Shown here piece after piece: positions 44,191-54,200 of a DNA stretch of 64,000 bases (position 1 is its first letter; each line of letters opens with the position of its first letter). Source of the DNA: Chelativorans alearensis. GTDB lineage: Bacteria > Pseudomonadota > Alphaproteobacteria > Rhizobiales > Rhizobiaceae. A model generated the notes under the pieces. That model did not search any database, was not told the DNA's origin, and saw only the letters and a program-made list of their open reading frames with translations. Made by a program: the position numbers and the translations under genes. The stretch lies in the NCBI RefSeq assembly GCF_010993735.1, contig NZ_WQNI01000001.1, forward strand, positions 548,506 to 612,505. The letters are read 5' to 3'.

Positions 44191-44234
44191 TCGCATAAAT
44201 TGAATTTTGCTCGCATAAACACTTGCTTATGCGA
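44191..44234. promoter_or_regulatory. direct and inverted TCGCATAAA repeats
   Basis: TCGCATAAA occurs at 44191-44199 and 44211-44219 (20-bp spacing), and the inverted core TTATGCGA at 44227-44234. They lie upstream of the IalB-like gene in an AT-rich stretch and could be operator half-sites for a regulator such as the DUF1612 HTH protein just upstream. Its own product binding here is a guess. Confidence 0.45.
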
Positions 44235-44314
44235 CGCGAGTCTGGCAATGAGCGGCCCGCGGGGCTGGGCGAATGGACGTGCATGGCGCGGCCAATGGCA
44301 CTCGAGCTGTTGAG

Positions 44315-44869
44315 ATGAAAGACTGTCTCCCGCCGTATCTTCGGCTCCGCGCATATCTATCGACATTCATTCTCGTTGCATCGGCCGCCGCGTCCGGGTC
44401 CGCGATTTTCGCTCCCGCCGCTGTTGCTTCGACGCGGTTCGACGACTGGGAACTGGTCTGCCCGGCAGAGGGGGAAGCCACGGCGCCGGCAGCCACCGAG
44501 GCGGAAGGGGCATGCCGGCTGCAGCAGGCGCAGGCGGTTAACGGGGGCAAGGACGTGGTGTTCCTGTTCAACGTGGTGATGCAGGAGAACAAGCCGATCG
44601 CCATCATCTCGACGCCGCTGAACGTCTATCTGCCGGCCGGCCTGGAACTGCGGATCGATGGTGGCGGTGCCAGGCGGGCCGCCTTCGAGACGTGCAACAT
44701 CTCGGGATGCCACGCCGGATTTGCGCTGGAAGGGCCACTCCTGGCGGGGTTGCGCCGTGGCAATGTGTTGTCCGTGACAATGAAGGATTCCAAGGCGAGC
44801 CAGGTCCCCGTCGAGGTATCGCTGAAGGGGATTACAGCCGGTCTGGAGGCACTCGCGGAGCAAAATTGA
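44315..44869 (+). CDS. invasion-associated locus B (IalB)-family secreted protein
   Basis: About 184 residues from ATG 44315. After a signal segment (FILVASAAASGSAIFAPAAVAS) the mature part starts RFDDWELVCP. It shows the four-Cys layout of the IalB family: WELVC, GACRLQQ, FETC and GCHAGFAL, with VYLPAGLELRIDGGG in between and a C-terminal VSLKGITAGLEAL. These periplasmic proteins were first linked to erythrocyte invasion by Bartonella, but they are widespread in Rhizobiales, and their general role is not clear. ATG 44273 is an alternative start. It precedes the ChaN and two-partner secretion genes on the same strand. Confidence 0.9.
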   Translation: MKDCLPPYLRLRAYLSTFILVASAAASGSAIFAPAAVASTRFDDWELVCPAEGEATAPAATEAEGACRLQQAQAVNGGKDVVFLFNVVMQENKPIAIISTPLNVYLPAGLELRIDGGGARRAAFETCNISGCHAGFALEGPLLAGLRRGNVLSVTMKDSKASQVPVEVSLKGITAGLEALAEQN

Positions 44870-44942
44870 ATCACCTGTGAATTCTGTCTGTAAATTTTGC
44901 CCGTGAATTTTGAACGCGTTGATTTTTAAGGTCGGAACGGTA

Positions 44943-45911
44943 GTGCAGCGAAAGATATCCCCCAACACATGCGCATGGTTGCAGGCGGCGCCGGCGGTCC
45001 TCTTCCTTCTTATGGTGGGGAGCGCGGTCGGCCCGGCATTGGCCGAGCCCGGCCTATACGCCCGGTGCGAGGAAGGGCGGATCGTACGCGCGGCGACCGG
45101 CGTCGAAATGGACTTCGCATCGCTTGCGCCGGAGCTTGCCGAGGCGGGCTTCGTGCTGTTCGGCGAGCGCCATGGGGTGCGTGCGCACGCCGAGGCTTCG
45201 GCCTGCGTCCTCAGCGCCATGGCGGCGGACAGACGCCCGGTGGCGCTGGTGATGGAGATGCTGTCGCGCGACGACCAGGAAGCCATCGACGGCTGGCGCC
45301 GGACGCATCCGGAGAACGCGGCCGGCCTCGGCAAGGAACTCAAATGGTGGGAGCGCGGCTGGCCGGCCTTCGACAGTTGGCTGCCGCTGATCGGCCGGGC
45401 CTTCGGCCTGCGCGTACCGCTCTACGGCGGCGACCTGCCGGCGCGCGAAAGCCAGCCGCGCGAGCTGACGCGCGAGGAACGGACAGCCCTGCTGCAGCGC
45501 CTCGGCGAGGGCGGTGAGGCGATCCTCGAGAACTGGCAGGCGGCCATGCACGCGGCCCACTGCGGGCTGCTTTCGCCGCAGGAGGACGAGCGCCTCGGGC
45601 TGCACCAGGTGCGCCGCGACCTTTCCATTGCCGATGCGGCGCTTGTCGCCGCTGCGGGGGGCGGCGCGGTGCTGCTTGAGGTGGGGCGCGGGCACAGCCG
45701 CAAGGACCGCTCGCTTCATGCCGTTCTTTTCGGCGGGTCGGCCGGCGGGTCGGAAAGCACCACGCTCAGCATCGGCGCCTTCACGACGAACGAGGAGATA
45801 ACGTCCGCCGACCGTGCGGCCCACGATTTCCTTTGGGTCGTCGGCGAGGACAAGGCGGCGGTGGAGCCCTGCTTGCTCGGGGACACACCGGCCAAGGAGC
45901 AAAAACCGTGA
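44943..45911 (+). CDS. ChaN-like haem-binding-family protein
   Basis: About 322 residues, starting at GTG 44943 after a GGAACGG run; a TTG at 44910 is also open. It has a signal segment (AAPAVLFLLMVGSAVGPALA). The mature sequence has FVLFGERHGVRAHAEASACVL and LVMEMLSRDDQEAIDGWR, the motifs of the ChaN/Cofac_haem_bdg family, whose Campylobacter member binds haem between two subunits. The ERHG motif corresponds to the GExHDN region of the family. A periplasmic or surface haem/iron function is possible. Its stop overlaps the GTG start of the TpsA gene, so the two are translated together. Confidence 0.85.
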   Translation: MQRKISPNTCAWLQAAPAVLFLLMVGSAVGPALAEPGLYARCEEGRIVRAATGVEMDFASLAPELAEAGFVLFGERHGVRAHAEASACVLSAMAADRRPVALVMEMLSRDDQEAIDGWRRTHPENAAGLGKELKWWERGWPAFDSWLPLIGRAFGLRVPLYGGDLPARESQPRELTREERTALLQRLGEGGEAILENWQAAMHAAHCGLLSPQEDERLGLHQVRRDLSIADAALVAAAGGGAVLLEVGRGHSRKDRSLHAVLFGGSAGGSESTTLSIGAFTTNEEITSADRAAHDFLWVVGEDKAAVEPCLLGDTPAKEQKP

Positions 45912-47953
45912 CTTTCAGACCCGGCTTCCGTTGCGCGGCCCTGTGCTGCGGCCTTTTCCTGGCGGGCATGGCGCGGGCGCAGGTGGAGCCCGACGGCGGC
46001 ACCGCGACGAGCGTGACGAAAGATCCGGTCTCCGGCGCCGCCAACGTGTCGATTGCCCCGCCGCCGAACACGGCGGGGATCAGCCACAACACCTATTCGC
46101 GCTTCTCCGTCGCGCCGGCGGGGGTAAACCTCGACAACAGGAGCGTCAACGCACGCACCATCCTCAACGAGGTCACCTCCTCGCGCATCTCCAACCTCAA
46201 CGGCCCCCTGGAGGTTCTGGGCGCACGGGCGCATGTGATCCTCGCCAATCCCAACGGCATCTCGGTCGACGGCGCGAGCTTCAAGAACACGGGCGGCGTG
46301 GTGCTTTCGACAGGGCGCCCTTCCATCGTCACCCGGCCGACCGCACCTGGCTTCACCCAGGACAATGTGGTTCTCGACACCGGTGGCGGCCGGATCGACG
46401 TCGGAGAGGGCGGGCTTGCCGGCGCCATGACCAGCCTGCAGCTGATCGCCGGGCGCATCCGCGTCGACGGGCCGGTCGAGAACACGTCGGAGAACGAGCG
46501 GGCGGATGTGCGGCTTCTGGGCGGCGGCAGCCGCGTGGAATACGATTCTGCCATCCTGCCGATCTCCGATCTGGAGGACTGGGGCGAGGTGACCGAGGAA
46601 GGCACGGCGGACGATGGCGTGGCGGTCGAGATCACCTCGCGCGGCTCGCTGAAGGCGAACAGCGTCCGCATCCGGGCGACCGGCCGGGGCGCCGGCGTCA
46701 GCCATGCCGGAAGCGGGCTCGCCTCGCGCGGCGACTTCATCATCGACGCCAGCGGCAAGGTGACGACGAAAGGTTCGATCAAGGCGGCGAGGGATGTGCG
46801 CATCTCGGCGGGATCCATCGCCTCCTCCTCCGTGCCCGGCAAAGAGCAGGCGACGATCGAGGCCGTCAACGGCGCGCTGACGCTGCTGGCAACCTCGGGC
46901 GGCATTTCCAACACGGGCGTCCTGATGCAGGGCAGGAGCCGCAATGCCGCCGACGCGAACTCGCTCGGCGGCGCCACGCTGCGGGCCGCGGGCGACATCG
47001 ATCTCCTGACGGAGAATGCCGAGCAACTGGCAATCGTCTTTTCCTCCGCGGACGACCTCGTGGTCCGCGCAAACGGAAACGTGACGAACGACACGGGGCG
47101 GCTTCTGTCCAACGCCACGGCCCATGTGTCGGCCGGCGGCGACATCGCCAACGTGACCGACATGGTGGCGCCGGGCGAGACCATCGGCGAATGGAAGCGC
47201 GAGACGAAGCGCGGCAAGCGCCTGTGGTACACGCTGTGGCTGGAGCGCGAGCGCACCGAGACGATCAGCGTAACCTACGGCGCACCGCGGGTTCAGGACC
47301 AGCAAGCCTATATCGTCGGGCTGGATGTCGATTTGCAGGCCGGCGGCGACGTCATCAACCGCGGCAGCTCGATCAACGCCGACATCCCCGATGAGGGCGC
47401 TCCCAAAGGCGCGGCGGGCGGGTCTCTCACCGTCGCGGCGGGATCCTCGATCCTGAACGAGGCTACCGCCAGCGGGTCCCTGCGCTTCACCAAGACCTGC
47501 CGCCTGACCTGCGTCGGCTACGGCTCGTCCGATGTGAGCCTCGTGGGCGGGCGCCTCAACGCGGACGGCGACATCCTCCTCAGCGCCGGGGAGCGCATCG
47601 ACAACAAGGGCGGGCAACTCACCGGGCTCGACAATTCCGTTCTGTCGGCGCCGGAGGTGACGGTTACGGGCCTGCGGGTGCCGAGCATCCATACCCGCCC
47701 GCCCGGCCTCTACAATTTCTGGTCGGGATCCTCGGCCTGGGTCGGCACGGAGGACCTGGGCGGTGTCTTCACCGTGCCGGAGGGAACCCTCGTCATCAAT
47801 GCCGTCGAGCCCGTCAAGGTCGACGCCGGCATCCTCGACGCGCAGGAAGACATCATCATCCCGAGCGGCGTCGAGATCGTCGCCCCGCCGTCCAGGGACC
47901 TGCCGTTCGGCAAGGACCCGATCGGCCTCTTCCGCAAGTTGAGCGGAAACTAG
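45908..47953 (+). CDS. short two-partner secretion exoprotein (TpsA, FHA-type)
   Basis: Protein of 681 residues from GTG 45908, with AAGGAG eight bases upstream and the start overlapping the ChaN stop. Signal sequence RCAALCCGLFLAGMARAQ. The TPS domain shows the usual landmarks: GISHNTYSRFSV, ILNEVTSSRISNLNGPLEV and ILANPNGISVDGASFKNTG. The rest is a beta-helix-like stalk of short repeats without a toxin or FHA-2 region. A Cys pair occurs in KTCRLTCVG (about residue 530). At this size it resembles adhesins or haem/haemopexin-type TpsA cargo rather than CdiA. It would be exported by the TpsB protein encoded next. Confidence 0.9.
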   Translation: MTFRPGFRCAALCCGLFLAGMARAQVEPDGGTATSVTKDPVSGAANVSIAPPPNTAGISHNTYSRFSVAPAGVNLDNRSVNARTILNEVTSSRISNLNGPLEVLGARAHVILANPNGISVDGASFKNTGGVVLSTGRPSIVTRPTAPGFTQDNVVLDTGGGRIDVGEGGLAGAMTSLQLIAGRIRVDGPVENTSENERADVRLLGGGSRVEYDSAILPISDLEDWGEVTEEGTADDGVAVEITSRGSLKANSVRIRATGRGAGVSHAGSGLASRGDFIIDASGKVTTKGSIKAARDVRISAGSIASSSVPGKEQATIEAVNGALTLLATSGGISNTGVLMQGRSRNAADANSLGGATLRAAGDIDLLTENAEQLAIVFSSADDLVVRANGNVTNDTGRLLSNATAHVSAGGDIANVTDMVAPGETIGEWKRETKRGKRLWYTLWLERERTETISVTYGAPRVQDQQAYIVGLDVDLQAGGDVINRGSSINADIPDEGAPKGAAGGSLTVAAGSSILNEATASGSLRFTKTCRLTCVGYGSSDVSLVGGRLNADGDILLSAGERIDNKGGQLTGLDNSVLSAPEVTVTGLRVPSIHTRPPGLYNFWSGSSAWVGTEDLGGVFTVPEGTLVINAVEPVKVDAGILDAQEDIIIPSGVEIVAPPSRDLPFGKDPIGLFRKLSGN

Positions 47954-49822
47954 ATGGAGGCTGGCGAACGCAGGGGGACATTGGCGAAGGCGTGGGAGCC
48001 TCGCCGGCACTGGCCGGTGGGCCTCGCCGCCGTTCTGGCATCGCTTGCCTGGGACGGCGCGCTGGCGCAGGCCGTCGCCCCCGAGGGGCAGCAGGCGCCG
48101 GGCGCCTCCGGGCTGCTTGCGACGGAGGGCGAGCCGGAGCCGATCCGCATCCCCACCGGCGGGGCGGCTGCCGATGGTGGGGAAGGGGCGGCCGAGCCAT
48201 GCTTTCCGGTCGATACGATCGAGATCGCCGGCGACCACACGCTGTTGCCGCGTGAAAAAATCGTCGAGGCGGTCAGGCCGCACGCCGTTTCCTGCCAGGG
48301 CAACACCAGCGTCGGCGGCCTTCTGGAAGCCGTCAGCGGGCTGTACGCGGAGAACGGCTTCGTCACCACCCAGCCCTGGCTGCCCGAGCAGGACATCGCC
48401 GCCACGAGAACCCTGACCCTGCGCGTCGTGCCGGGGCGGATCGACGAGATCGTCTATGTGGAGAAGCACAAGCCCTGGCGCTGGTTCCTGCCGCGGATGG
48501 CAGACCGGACCTCGCGCCTCTTCAAGGCGGAAGGCCCCGGCGATCTCGTCGGGCGGGCGGGGGACTGGTGGGATGCCGTCGACGACGATCTCGACCGTTT
48601 CAGTCTTTTGCCGCCGTCGGCGCGCATCGCCATGACAAGGACTGTCGAGGACGGCGATGTCCTGCAGCTTGACGCGCTTCAGGGCACGCTCGACGCGCTC
48701 AACAGCGTTTCCTCCCACGACGCAAAGGCCGATCTGGCGCCGGGGCGCGTGTCCGCCACCTCGAAGGTCACCATCGAGAACCGCGTCGACGATACGTTCC
48801 GTCTTTACGCCGGCTACGACAACAAGTCGGCCTCCGGCATCGACCGCCGGCGCTTCGGCATCACGGCCGAAAAGGACAATCTGATCGGCATCAACGACAG
48901 CTGGTCGGCGACCCTGCGCAGCGACGTCGACAGCAACGAGCTGTCGGGCAGCGTTTCCGTTCCGGTGGGCAGCCTGACGTTCACGGGCGGCGGCACCTGG
49001 TCGGAGAACACGACGGAGCTCGATGGCCTGACGGAGTTTTACTACACGATGTGGAGCGCTTCGGCCGGCGTCTACTGGACGGTGCAAAACACCAAGACGG
49101 CGCGCACGACGCTCGACCTGACCCTCGATCACCGTGAGGAGAACCGCTACATCGGCGGCCTCAGACTGGACGAGCAGCGCGTCACTACCCTCGCCACCGG
49201 CGTCACCTACACGCGTCTTTTCGAGCGGGGCTCGGTGTCGGGCCGTCTCGGCGTGACGGTCGGCCTGCCGATCCTGAATGCCAACCGGGATCCAAGCGAC
49301 GCCGCTCCCGACACGGCGCGCTATCAGTTCGCCAAGCTCGACGGCGAACTCTCCGCGACCTACACCATTCCGCAGACGGCCTCGCTGTCATCCACGGTCA
49401 AGGGGCAGTGGACGGAGCGCCCGCTCCTATCGAATGATCAGATGACGATCGGCTCGGTGGAGACCGTGCGCGGCTTCTCCAAGGATTTCATGAAAGCCGA
49501 CAGCGGCTTCATCTGGCGCAACGAGGCTTTCTTCGCCGTTCCTGCGCAGCGCCTCGTCAAGGGAGAGACGGCGTCCGCCGAATGGGCCCGCGCGGTGCTT
49601 TCCCGCGTCAATCCTTATGTCTTCCTGGACGGCGGCCTCGGCCACGACAACGCCAACGACATCACCGGCTACCGCGTCTCCGCCGGCCTCGGCGTGCGCT
49701 ATGGCGGCCGCACGTTCAGCTACGACGTCGGCTACGCATTCCGCCTCGCCCACGACGACAAGACGACCGACGGCGACGCCACCGGCGAGCTGTTCTTCAA
49801 CCTGCGCCTGAAGGTTTTCTGA
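47954..49822 (+). CDS. two-partner secretion outer-membrane transporter (TpsB/CdiB/FhaC family)
   Basis: Protein of 622 residues. After a signal region (to about residue 40, GALAQ) and a linker, the POTRA part spans about 82-165 (CFPVDTIEIAGDHTLLPREK, then ENGFVTTQPWLPEQDI and RVVPGRIDEI). The C-terminal beta-barrel of 16 strands contains the conserved Omp85/TpsB motif in SVETVRGFSKD (VRGF, usually VRGY). It exports TpsA proteins by recognising their TPS domain. The ATG immediately follows the stop of the short TpsA gene, with GAGCGGA as ribosome site. It is the only TpsB in the window and may also serve CdiA at 51239. Confidence 0.94.
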   Translation: MEAGERRGTLAKAWEPRRHWPVGLAAVLASLAWDGALAQAVAPEGQQAPGASGLLATEGEPEPIRIPTGGAAADGGEGAAEPCFPVDTIEIAGDHTLLPREKIVEAVRPHAVSCQGNTSVGGLLEAVSGLYAENGFVTTQPWLPEQDIAATRTLTLRVVPGRIDEIVYVEKHKPWRWFLPRMADRTSRLFKAEGPGDLVGRAGDWWDAVDDDLDRFSLLPPSARIAMTRTVEDGDVLQLDALQGTLDALNSVSSHDAKADLAPGRVSATSKVTIENRVDDTFRLYAGYDNKSASGIDRRRFGITAEKDNLIGINDSWSATLRSDVDSNELSGSVSVPVGSLTFTGGGTWSENTTELDGLTEFYYTMWSASAGVYWTVQNTKTARTTLDLTLDHREENRYIGGLRLDEQRVTTLATGVTYTRLFERGSVSGRLGVTVGLPILNANRDPSDAAPDTARYQFAKLDGELSATYTIPQTASLSSTVKGQWTERPLLSNDQMTIGSVETVRGFSKDFMKADSGFIWRNEAFFAVPAQRLVKGETASAEWARAVLSRVNPYVFLDGGLGHDNANDITGYRVSAGLGVRYGGRTFSYDVGYAFRLAHDDKTTDGDATGELFFNLRLKVF

Positions 49823-49840
49823 CTGAAAAGGATTTGGCTC

Positions 49841-50689
49841 ATGCATTTTCATATTCCAGGAAAGAATAAGATGACCGGGCTCCTGCGGGGGCTGGCAATC
49901 GCGGCAGCCCTCGCCACCACTGGGCCTGGCCTTGCCCATGCCGACGCACTGGAGGAAGGCAAGGTCCTTCTGGAGAAGAAGGACTTCGCGGCAGCGGCGG
50001 AAAAATTCGCCGAAGGGTTCGACGCGGGCGATGCCGAGGCCGGCTTCCACCTCGCCCGCATGGTGGAGCTTGGCGTCGGCTTTGCGCCGGACCTCACCAA
50101 GGCGCGGGCGCTTTATATCGCCGCCGCCGAGAAGGGCTCGGCCGCGGCCATGAACCGGCTCGGCCTCATGCATCTGCGCGGCGAGGGCGTGCGCCAGGAT
50201 TTCGCCGCCGCTGCCGAGCTCATCTGCAAGGCCGCCGACCTCGGCAACCCCGAGGGCCAGTTCAACTGCGCGGGCCTCACCCTCGAAGGCACGGGCCGCC
50301 AGAAGGATCCCGCCGCCGCTTTCGCCTACTACGAGAAAGCGACCGAAAACGGCCATACGGGCGCCCGCAACATGGTGGCCGTCCTTCTGCGGACCGGCAC
50401 GGGAACCGAGCAGGACCCCGAGAAAGCGCTCGGATATTTCGAGAAGGGGGCTTCTCTCGGTAATCCCGTGGCGCTGTTCAGCTTGGCCGAGATGCTGGAA
50501 AACGGAGAGGGCACGGCGGCCGACCCCGTGCGCGCGCACCTCTACTACAACCTGGCCAACGAGCGCAGCCACCCTGGCGCCAAGGCCGCCCTCGACCGCC
50601 TCACCGCGACGATGACGCCCGAACAGATCGAGGACGCGCAGGCGCGGGCGAGGAACTGGAAGCCGGCCGGGGCCGCGGAGGGGAATTAG
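49841..50689 (+). CDS. Sel1-like repeat (TPR-family) periplasmic protein
   Basis: Protein of 282 residues with signal peptide (LRGLAIAAALATTGPGLAHA) and about six Sel1-like repeats of 36 residues: AGFHLARMVELGVGFAPDLTKA, AMNRLGLMHLRGEGVRQDFAA and NMVAVLLRTGTGTEQDPEKAL are clear examples. Such repeats form helical solenoids that bind proteins. Its place between the TpsB and CdiA genes suggests a periplasmic helper for export or assembly, an inference from position. AAAAGGA lies eight bases before ATG 49841; an internal ATG at 49871 also has a ribosome-like site. Confidence 0.9.
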   Translation: MHFHIPGKNKMTGLLRGLAIAAALATTGPGLAHADALEEGKVLLEKKDFAAAAEKFAEGFDAGDAEAGFHLARMVELGVGFAPDLTKARALYIAAAEKGSAAAMNRLGLMHLRGEGVRQDFAAAAELICKAADLGNPEGQFNCAGLTLEGTGRQKDPAAAFAYYEKATENGHTGARNMVAVLLRTGTGTEQDPEKALGYFEKGASLGNPVALFSLAEMLENGEGTAADPVRAHLYYNLANERSHPGAKAALDRLTATMTPEQIEDAQARARNWKPAGAAEGN

Positions 50690-50737
50690 CGTAACCAAGT
50701 GCAACATTGTCTGGATGAAATCGAGAGGTCCGGTGAG

Positions 50738-51046
50738 ATGACACTTTCTCGCGTCCTTGAAGTCCGGCCGATCCTGCCGGCAGCGGCACTGCTTCTCGTG
50801 CTGTCCGGCTGCTACGCGACGGAGCCGCGTGCGGTGCCCGTGGCGGGGGGAGGGGATGTCATGACCAGCACCTGTCGGAGCACGCTTTTCACGCTCACCG
50901 AGGGCGAGTGCCGCAAGCAGGTGCTTTCCAAGTGCGAACCGGGTGCCTCCGTCCTCAACGTCGAGACCTCCTCGCGGCTCGCTTATACGCCGCGAGGCTA
51001 TATGGAGCAGACGATCTGGAGGTATTTCATCAAGGGGTGCCGGTAG
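50738..51046 (+). CDS. small lipoprotein
   Basis: Protein of 102 residues with a lipoprotein signal peptide: hydrophobic PILPAAALLLVLSGC with lipobox LSGC, giving a lipidated Cys near residue 24. The mature part has three more Cys (STC, GEC, SKC and a terminal GCR), so disulfides are likely. The sequence is otherwise unfamiliar. It lies 48 bases after the Sel1 gene and 192 bases before the cdiA start, on the same strand, suggesting it belongs to the surface-export cluster. GAGGTCCGGTGAG precedes ATG 50738. Confidence 0.8.
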   Translation: MTLSRVLEVRPILPAAALLLVLSGCYATEPRAVPVAGGGDVMTSTCRSTLFTLTEGECRKQVLSKCEPGASVLNVETSSRLAYTPRGYMEQTIWRYFIKGCR

Positions 51047-51238
51047 CGCCGGCGGGCTCGCCTCGCCGCTGAGACCTTAAGAGCGGCAGTCCCCCCTTTT
51101 TTAGAGGGATTGTAACCGAGAGTAGCAAAATATGATGGGGTGGTTGGGCTGTGGCGCAATACCCCAGGTTGAAGAGTCCGGTTCTTTTCGATACTGCGCG
51201 CGCATTAGTGTTTGTTATATTTTTATTGTGGGGGTCAT

Positions 51239-54200
51239 ATGGACCGTCGGATTGCGGAGACCGGTGAAGCCCGGCGGTCGCTCAGCATTTTCCATTTCCT
51301 AAGCAAGATCAGGCCCAAGGGCCCCGCTCTACGGCGGCCGGTCGCCTGTCTCGCGGCGCTCAACCTTCTGTTGTCCTCCCTCGTCGGGCCGCTGGCGCCG
51401 GCCTATGCGCAGGTGATCACCGATCCCACCGCGCCGATCCAGTTCCGGCCCGGCATCGCCTCATCGGGTAACGGCACGCCGACGGTCAATATCGTCACGC
51501 CGTCCAAGGGCGGTGTCAGCCACAACAAGTTCCGCGAATACAACATCGACACGCGCGGGCTGATCCTCAACAACTCCGGGCTCGGCGGCACCTCGGTGAT
51601 CGGCGGCAAGGTAGCGCCCAATCCGAACCTTCAGCCGGGCGGCGAGGCGAGGATCATCGTCAACGAGGTGACCGGCACCAAGCGTTCCAGCCTCAACGGC
51701 GTGACCGAGGTGTTCGGCCGGAAGGCGGACGTGATCGTCGCCAACCCGAACGGGATCGGCTGCGTGGGCTGCGGGTTCATCAACACGGGCACCGCCACGC
51801 TCACCACCGGCCGCCCCATCGTCGACTATGACGCCGGCACGGTGGGCTTCGAGACCCGCAAGGGCGACATCACGATCTCCGGGGCGGGGGTCTTAGCGCC
51901 GGGCGGCCAGATGGCCGACCGCCTCAACCTTATCGGCCGCACGGTCAACCTCGACGGCCTGGCCGAGGCGAAGGAGAAGGTGGATATCAGCGCCGGTGCA
52001 ACGCGCATCGACCCGGCGACGGGCACCGCCAGCCGGCTTACCGATGCCGCGCCCGAAGGCGGCGATGCGATCGTCTCCAGCGCCGCCGGCGTTATCCGCG
52101 CAGCATCGATCGATGTGCTCTCTTCCGATCTCGACACCGGGATCGTGCTTTCCGGCAACCTGCAGGCGCTGGGGTCCTACGACGAAGACGGCAAGCTCGT
52201 CCCCGGGGACCTGAAGATCGTCTCTGCCGGGAGCCAGAGCCTCGTCTCGGGCGAGGCCTCGGGCGCTGTCCATGTCGAGGCGGCACGCGCGTTCGAATTG
52301 GCGCGCGACCTGTCGGCCACCGGCAGGATCGCAATCACCGCCGGGGACGTCACGCTTCTCAAGAGCGCCGGCGTTCACGCCGGACAAGGCCTGGAAATCG
52401 TCGCGCAGGAGGACATCGTCTCCGGCGCGACGCTCAAATCCGGCGGCACGCTGCGCGCGGCGGCCGGCGGCAGCGCCTCCTTCTCCAGTCTGATCGCCGC
52501 CCATGACGGGCTCGATTTTTCGGCCGGCGACAGCCTCACGACCGACAAGGCGACGCTGATCGCGCCGACGATCGATCTCGGCGCGGAGACGATCGACGTG
52601 ACCGGCACCTGGATCATTCCAGGCGAGGGGGCGAGGGTCGCCGGCGTCGATGTCACGCTCGGCAAGGACACCGCGTTCGATCCGGACATCGGCATCGATG
52701 TGGAGGCCACGCGGCGGCTGACCATCGGCACGCTGCTCGACACGGCCGACTATCCGGCCCTGTCGCTGGCCTTCCGCGACCTCGCCATCGCCGAGGGTGG
52801 CGCCTTCGCCAGCGACAGCCACGCGATCGAGGCCGGCACGCTCGACAATGCCGGCGTGCTTCTGGCGCGCGGCGATGCGGCCGTGAATGCCGAAACCCTC
52901 ACCAATGCCGAGACCGGCGTGATCGAAGCCGTCGGCATCGACATCCACACCAGCGGCGACCTTACCAATCTCGGCCAGATCCTGTCTGAAAGGACGCTCG
53001 CCCTCCTGGCCGAGGGCAACGTCTTCAACGACGGCACCATCGGCACCGACGGCGTGCTCACCCTTGAGGCGCTTTCCTACACGGCCGACGCGCGGGCGGC
53101 ACAGCTCCTTGCGGCGAAGGCCGATCTCGTCCTCGGCAAGGACGTCAGCAACAGCGGTGCCATCCTCAGCACCGGCACGCTCGACATTAAGGCCGGCGGC
53201 AAATTCTCCAATGCCGGCGACATCCGCTCCGGCGGGGCGCTCAACCTGACGGTCGCCGATCTCCTCAACATGGGCGAGGATGCGCGCATCGACAGCAACA
53301 CGGCACTGACCGTCCACGCAAGCGGCGGCATCGACAATCGGGGCGGCGGCATCCTTGCCACCGATGGCCTCGACCTCGTGGCCGGCGCCCTTCTGGCCAA
53401 TTCCGGCCTGCTCTACAGCGAAGAAGGCGTGTCGGTTGTCGCCGGCGGCTTCGACAACAAAGCGGCCGGCCGGTTGCACGCCGGCACGGTGCACATCGAT
53501 CTTAAGGGCAAGGACCTCTCCAACCTCGGGCAGATCGTCAGCGGCGGCACGCTCGACGTGGTCAAGGCCGGCGACGTCCTGAACGGTGGCATCGTCCAGG
53601 CGGGTAAGACCCTGCGCCTTGAGGCGGTTTCCTATGCGGCCGACGCACCCGAGGCAGAGCTGGTCGCCGCGCGGGCCGACCTCATCCTCGACGGCGCGCT
53701 GAGGAACGCAGGTCTGATCGCGGCGGCGGAGAAGCTCAGCCTCGATGTCGGGGGCGATGCGCGCAACATGGCCGCCGGCGAGATCGCCGCCAATGTGCTG
53801 GAAGCCAGCATCGCCGGGGAGCTCACCAATCTCGGTACGCTTCTGTCGGAAGAGACCCTCGAAGTGGCCGTTCAAGGCCTCTTCTCCAACTCCGGCACCA
53901 TCCGCGCCGGCGCCGATATCAACCTTACGGCCGCCGATCTGGTGAACAGCGGTTCAGGAGCCGTTATCGACAGCAAGGCCGCCCTGAAGGTGCAGTCGGC
54001 GGGCAGGATCGACAATCTTTCAGGCGGCCTCTTCGCCACGGGCGACCTTGACCTGGCGGCCGCCGCGAGGCTCACCAATTCCGGCCTGCTCTACAGCGAA
54101 CAGGGCGTATCGCTGGCGGCGAACGGGTTCGACAACCTTGCCGGCGGCGCGCTGCATGCGGGCACCGTGCGCATCGATCTCAAGGGCGGGGATCTCTCCA

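Noticed and set aside
45716..49132. Open frame of 1138 codons on the minus strand
   Set aside because: It lies antisense to the ChaN, TpsA and TpsB genes, which have clear families, signal peptides and ribosome sites. Long antisense frames are common in GC-rich DNA because the third-position GC bias removes stops.
51047..51238. A riboswitch or structured leader ahead of cdiA
   Set aside because: The 192 bases hold a C-run/T-run and weak -35/-10-like hexamers, but no conserved riboswitch core. Only an ordinary promoter can be expected here.
51893..53875. Open frame of 660 codons on the minus strand within cdiA
   Set aside because: Antisense shadow of the TPS stalk repeats; no start-site evidence and no family.
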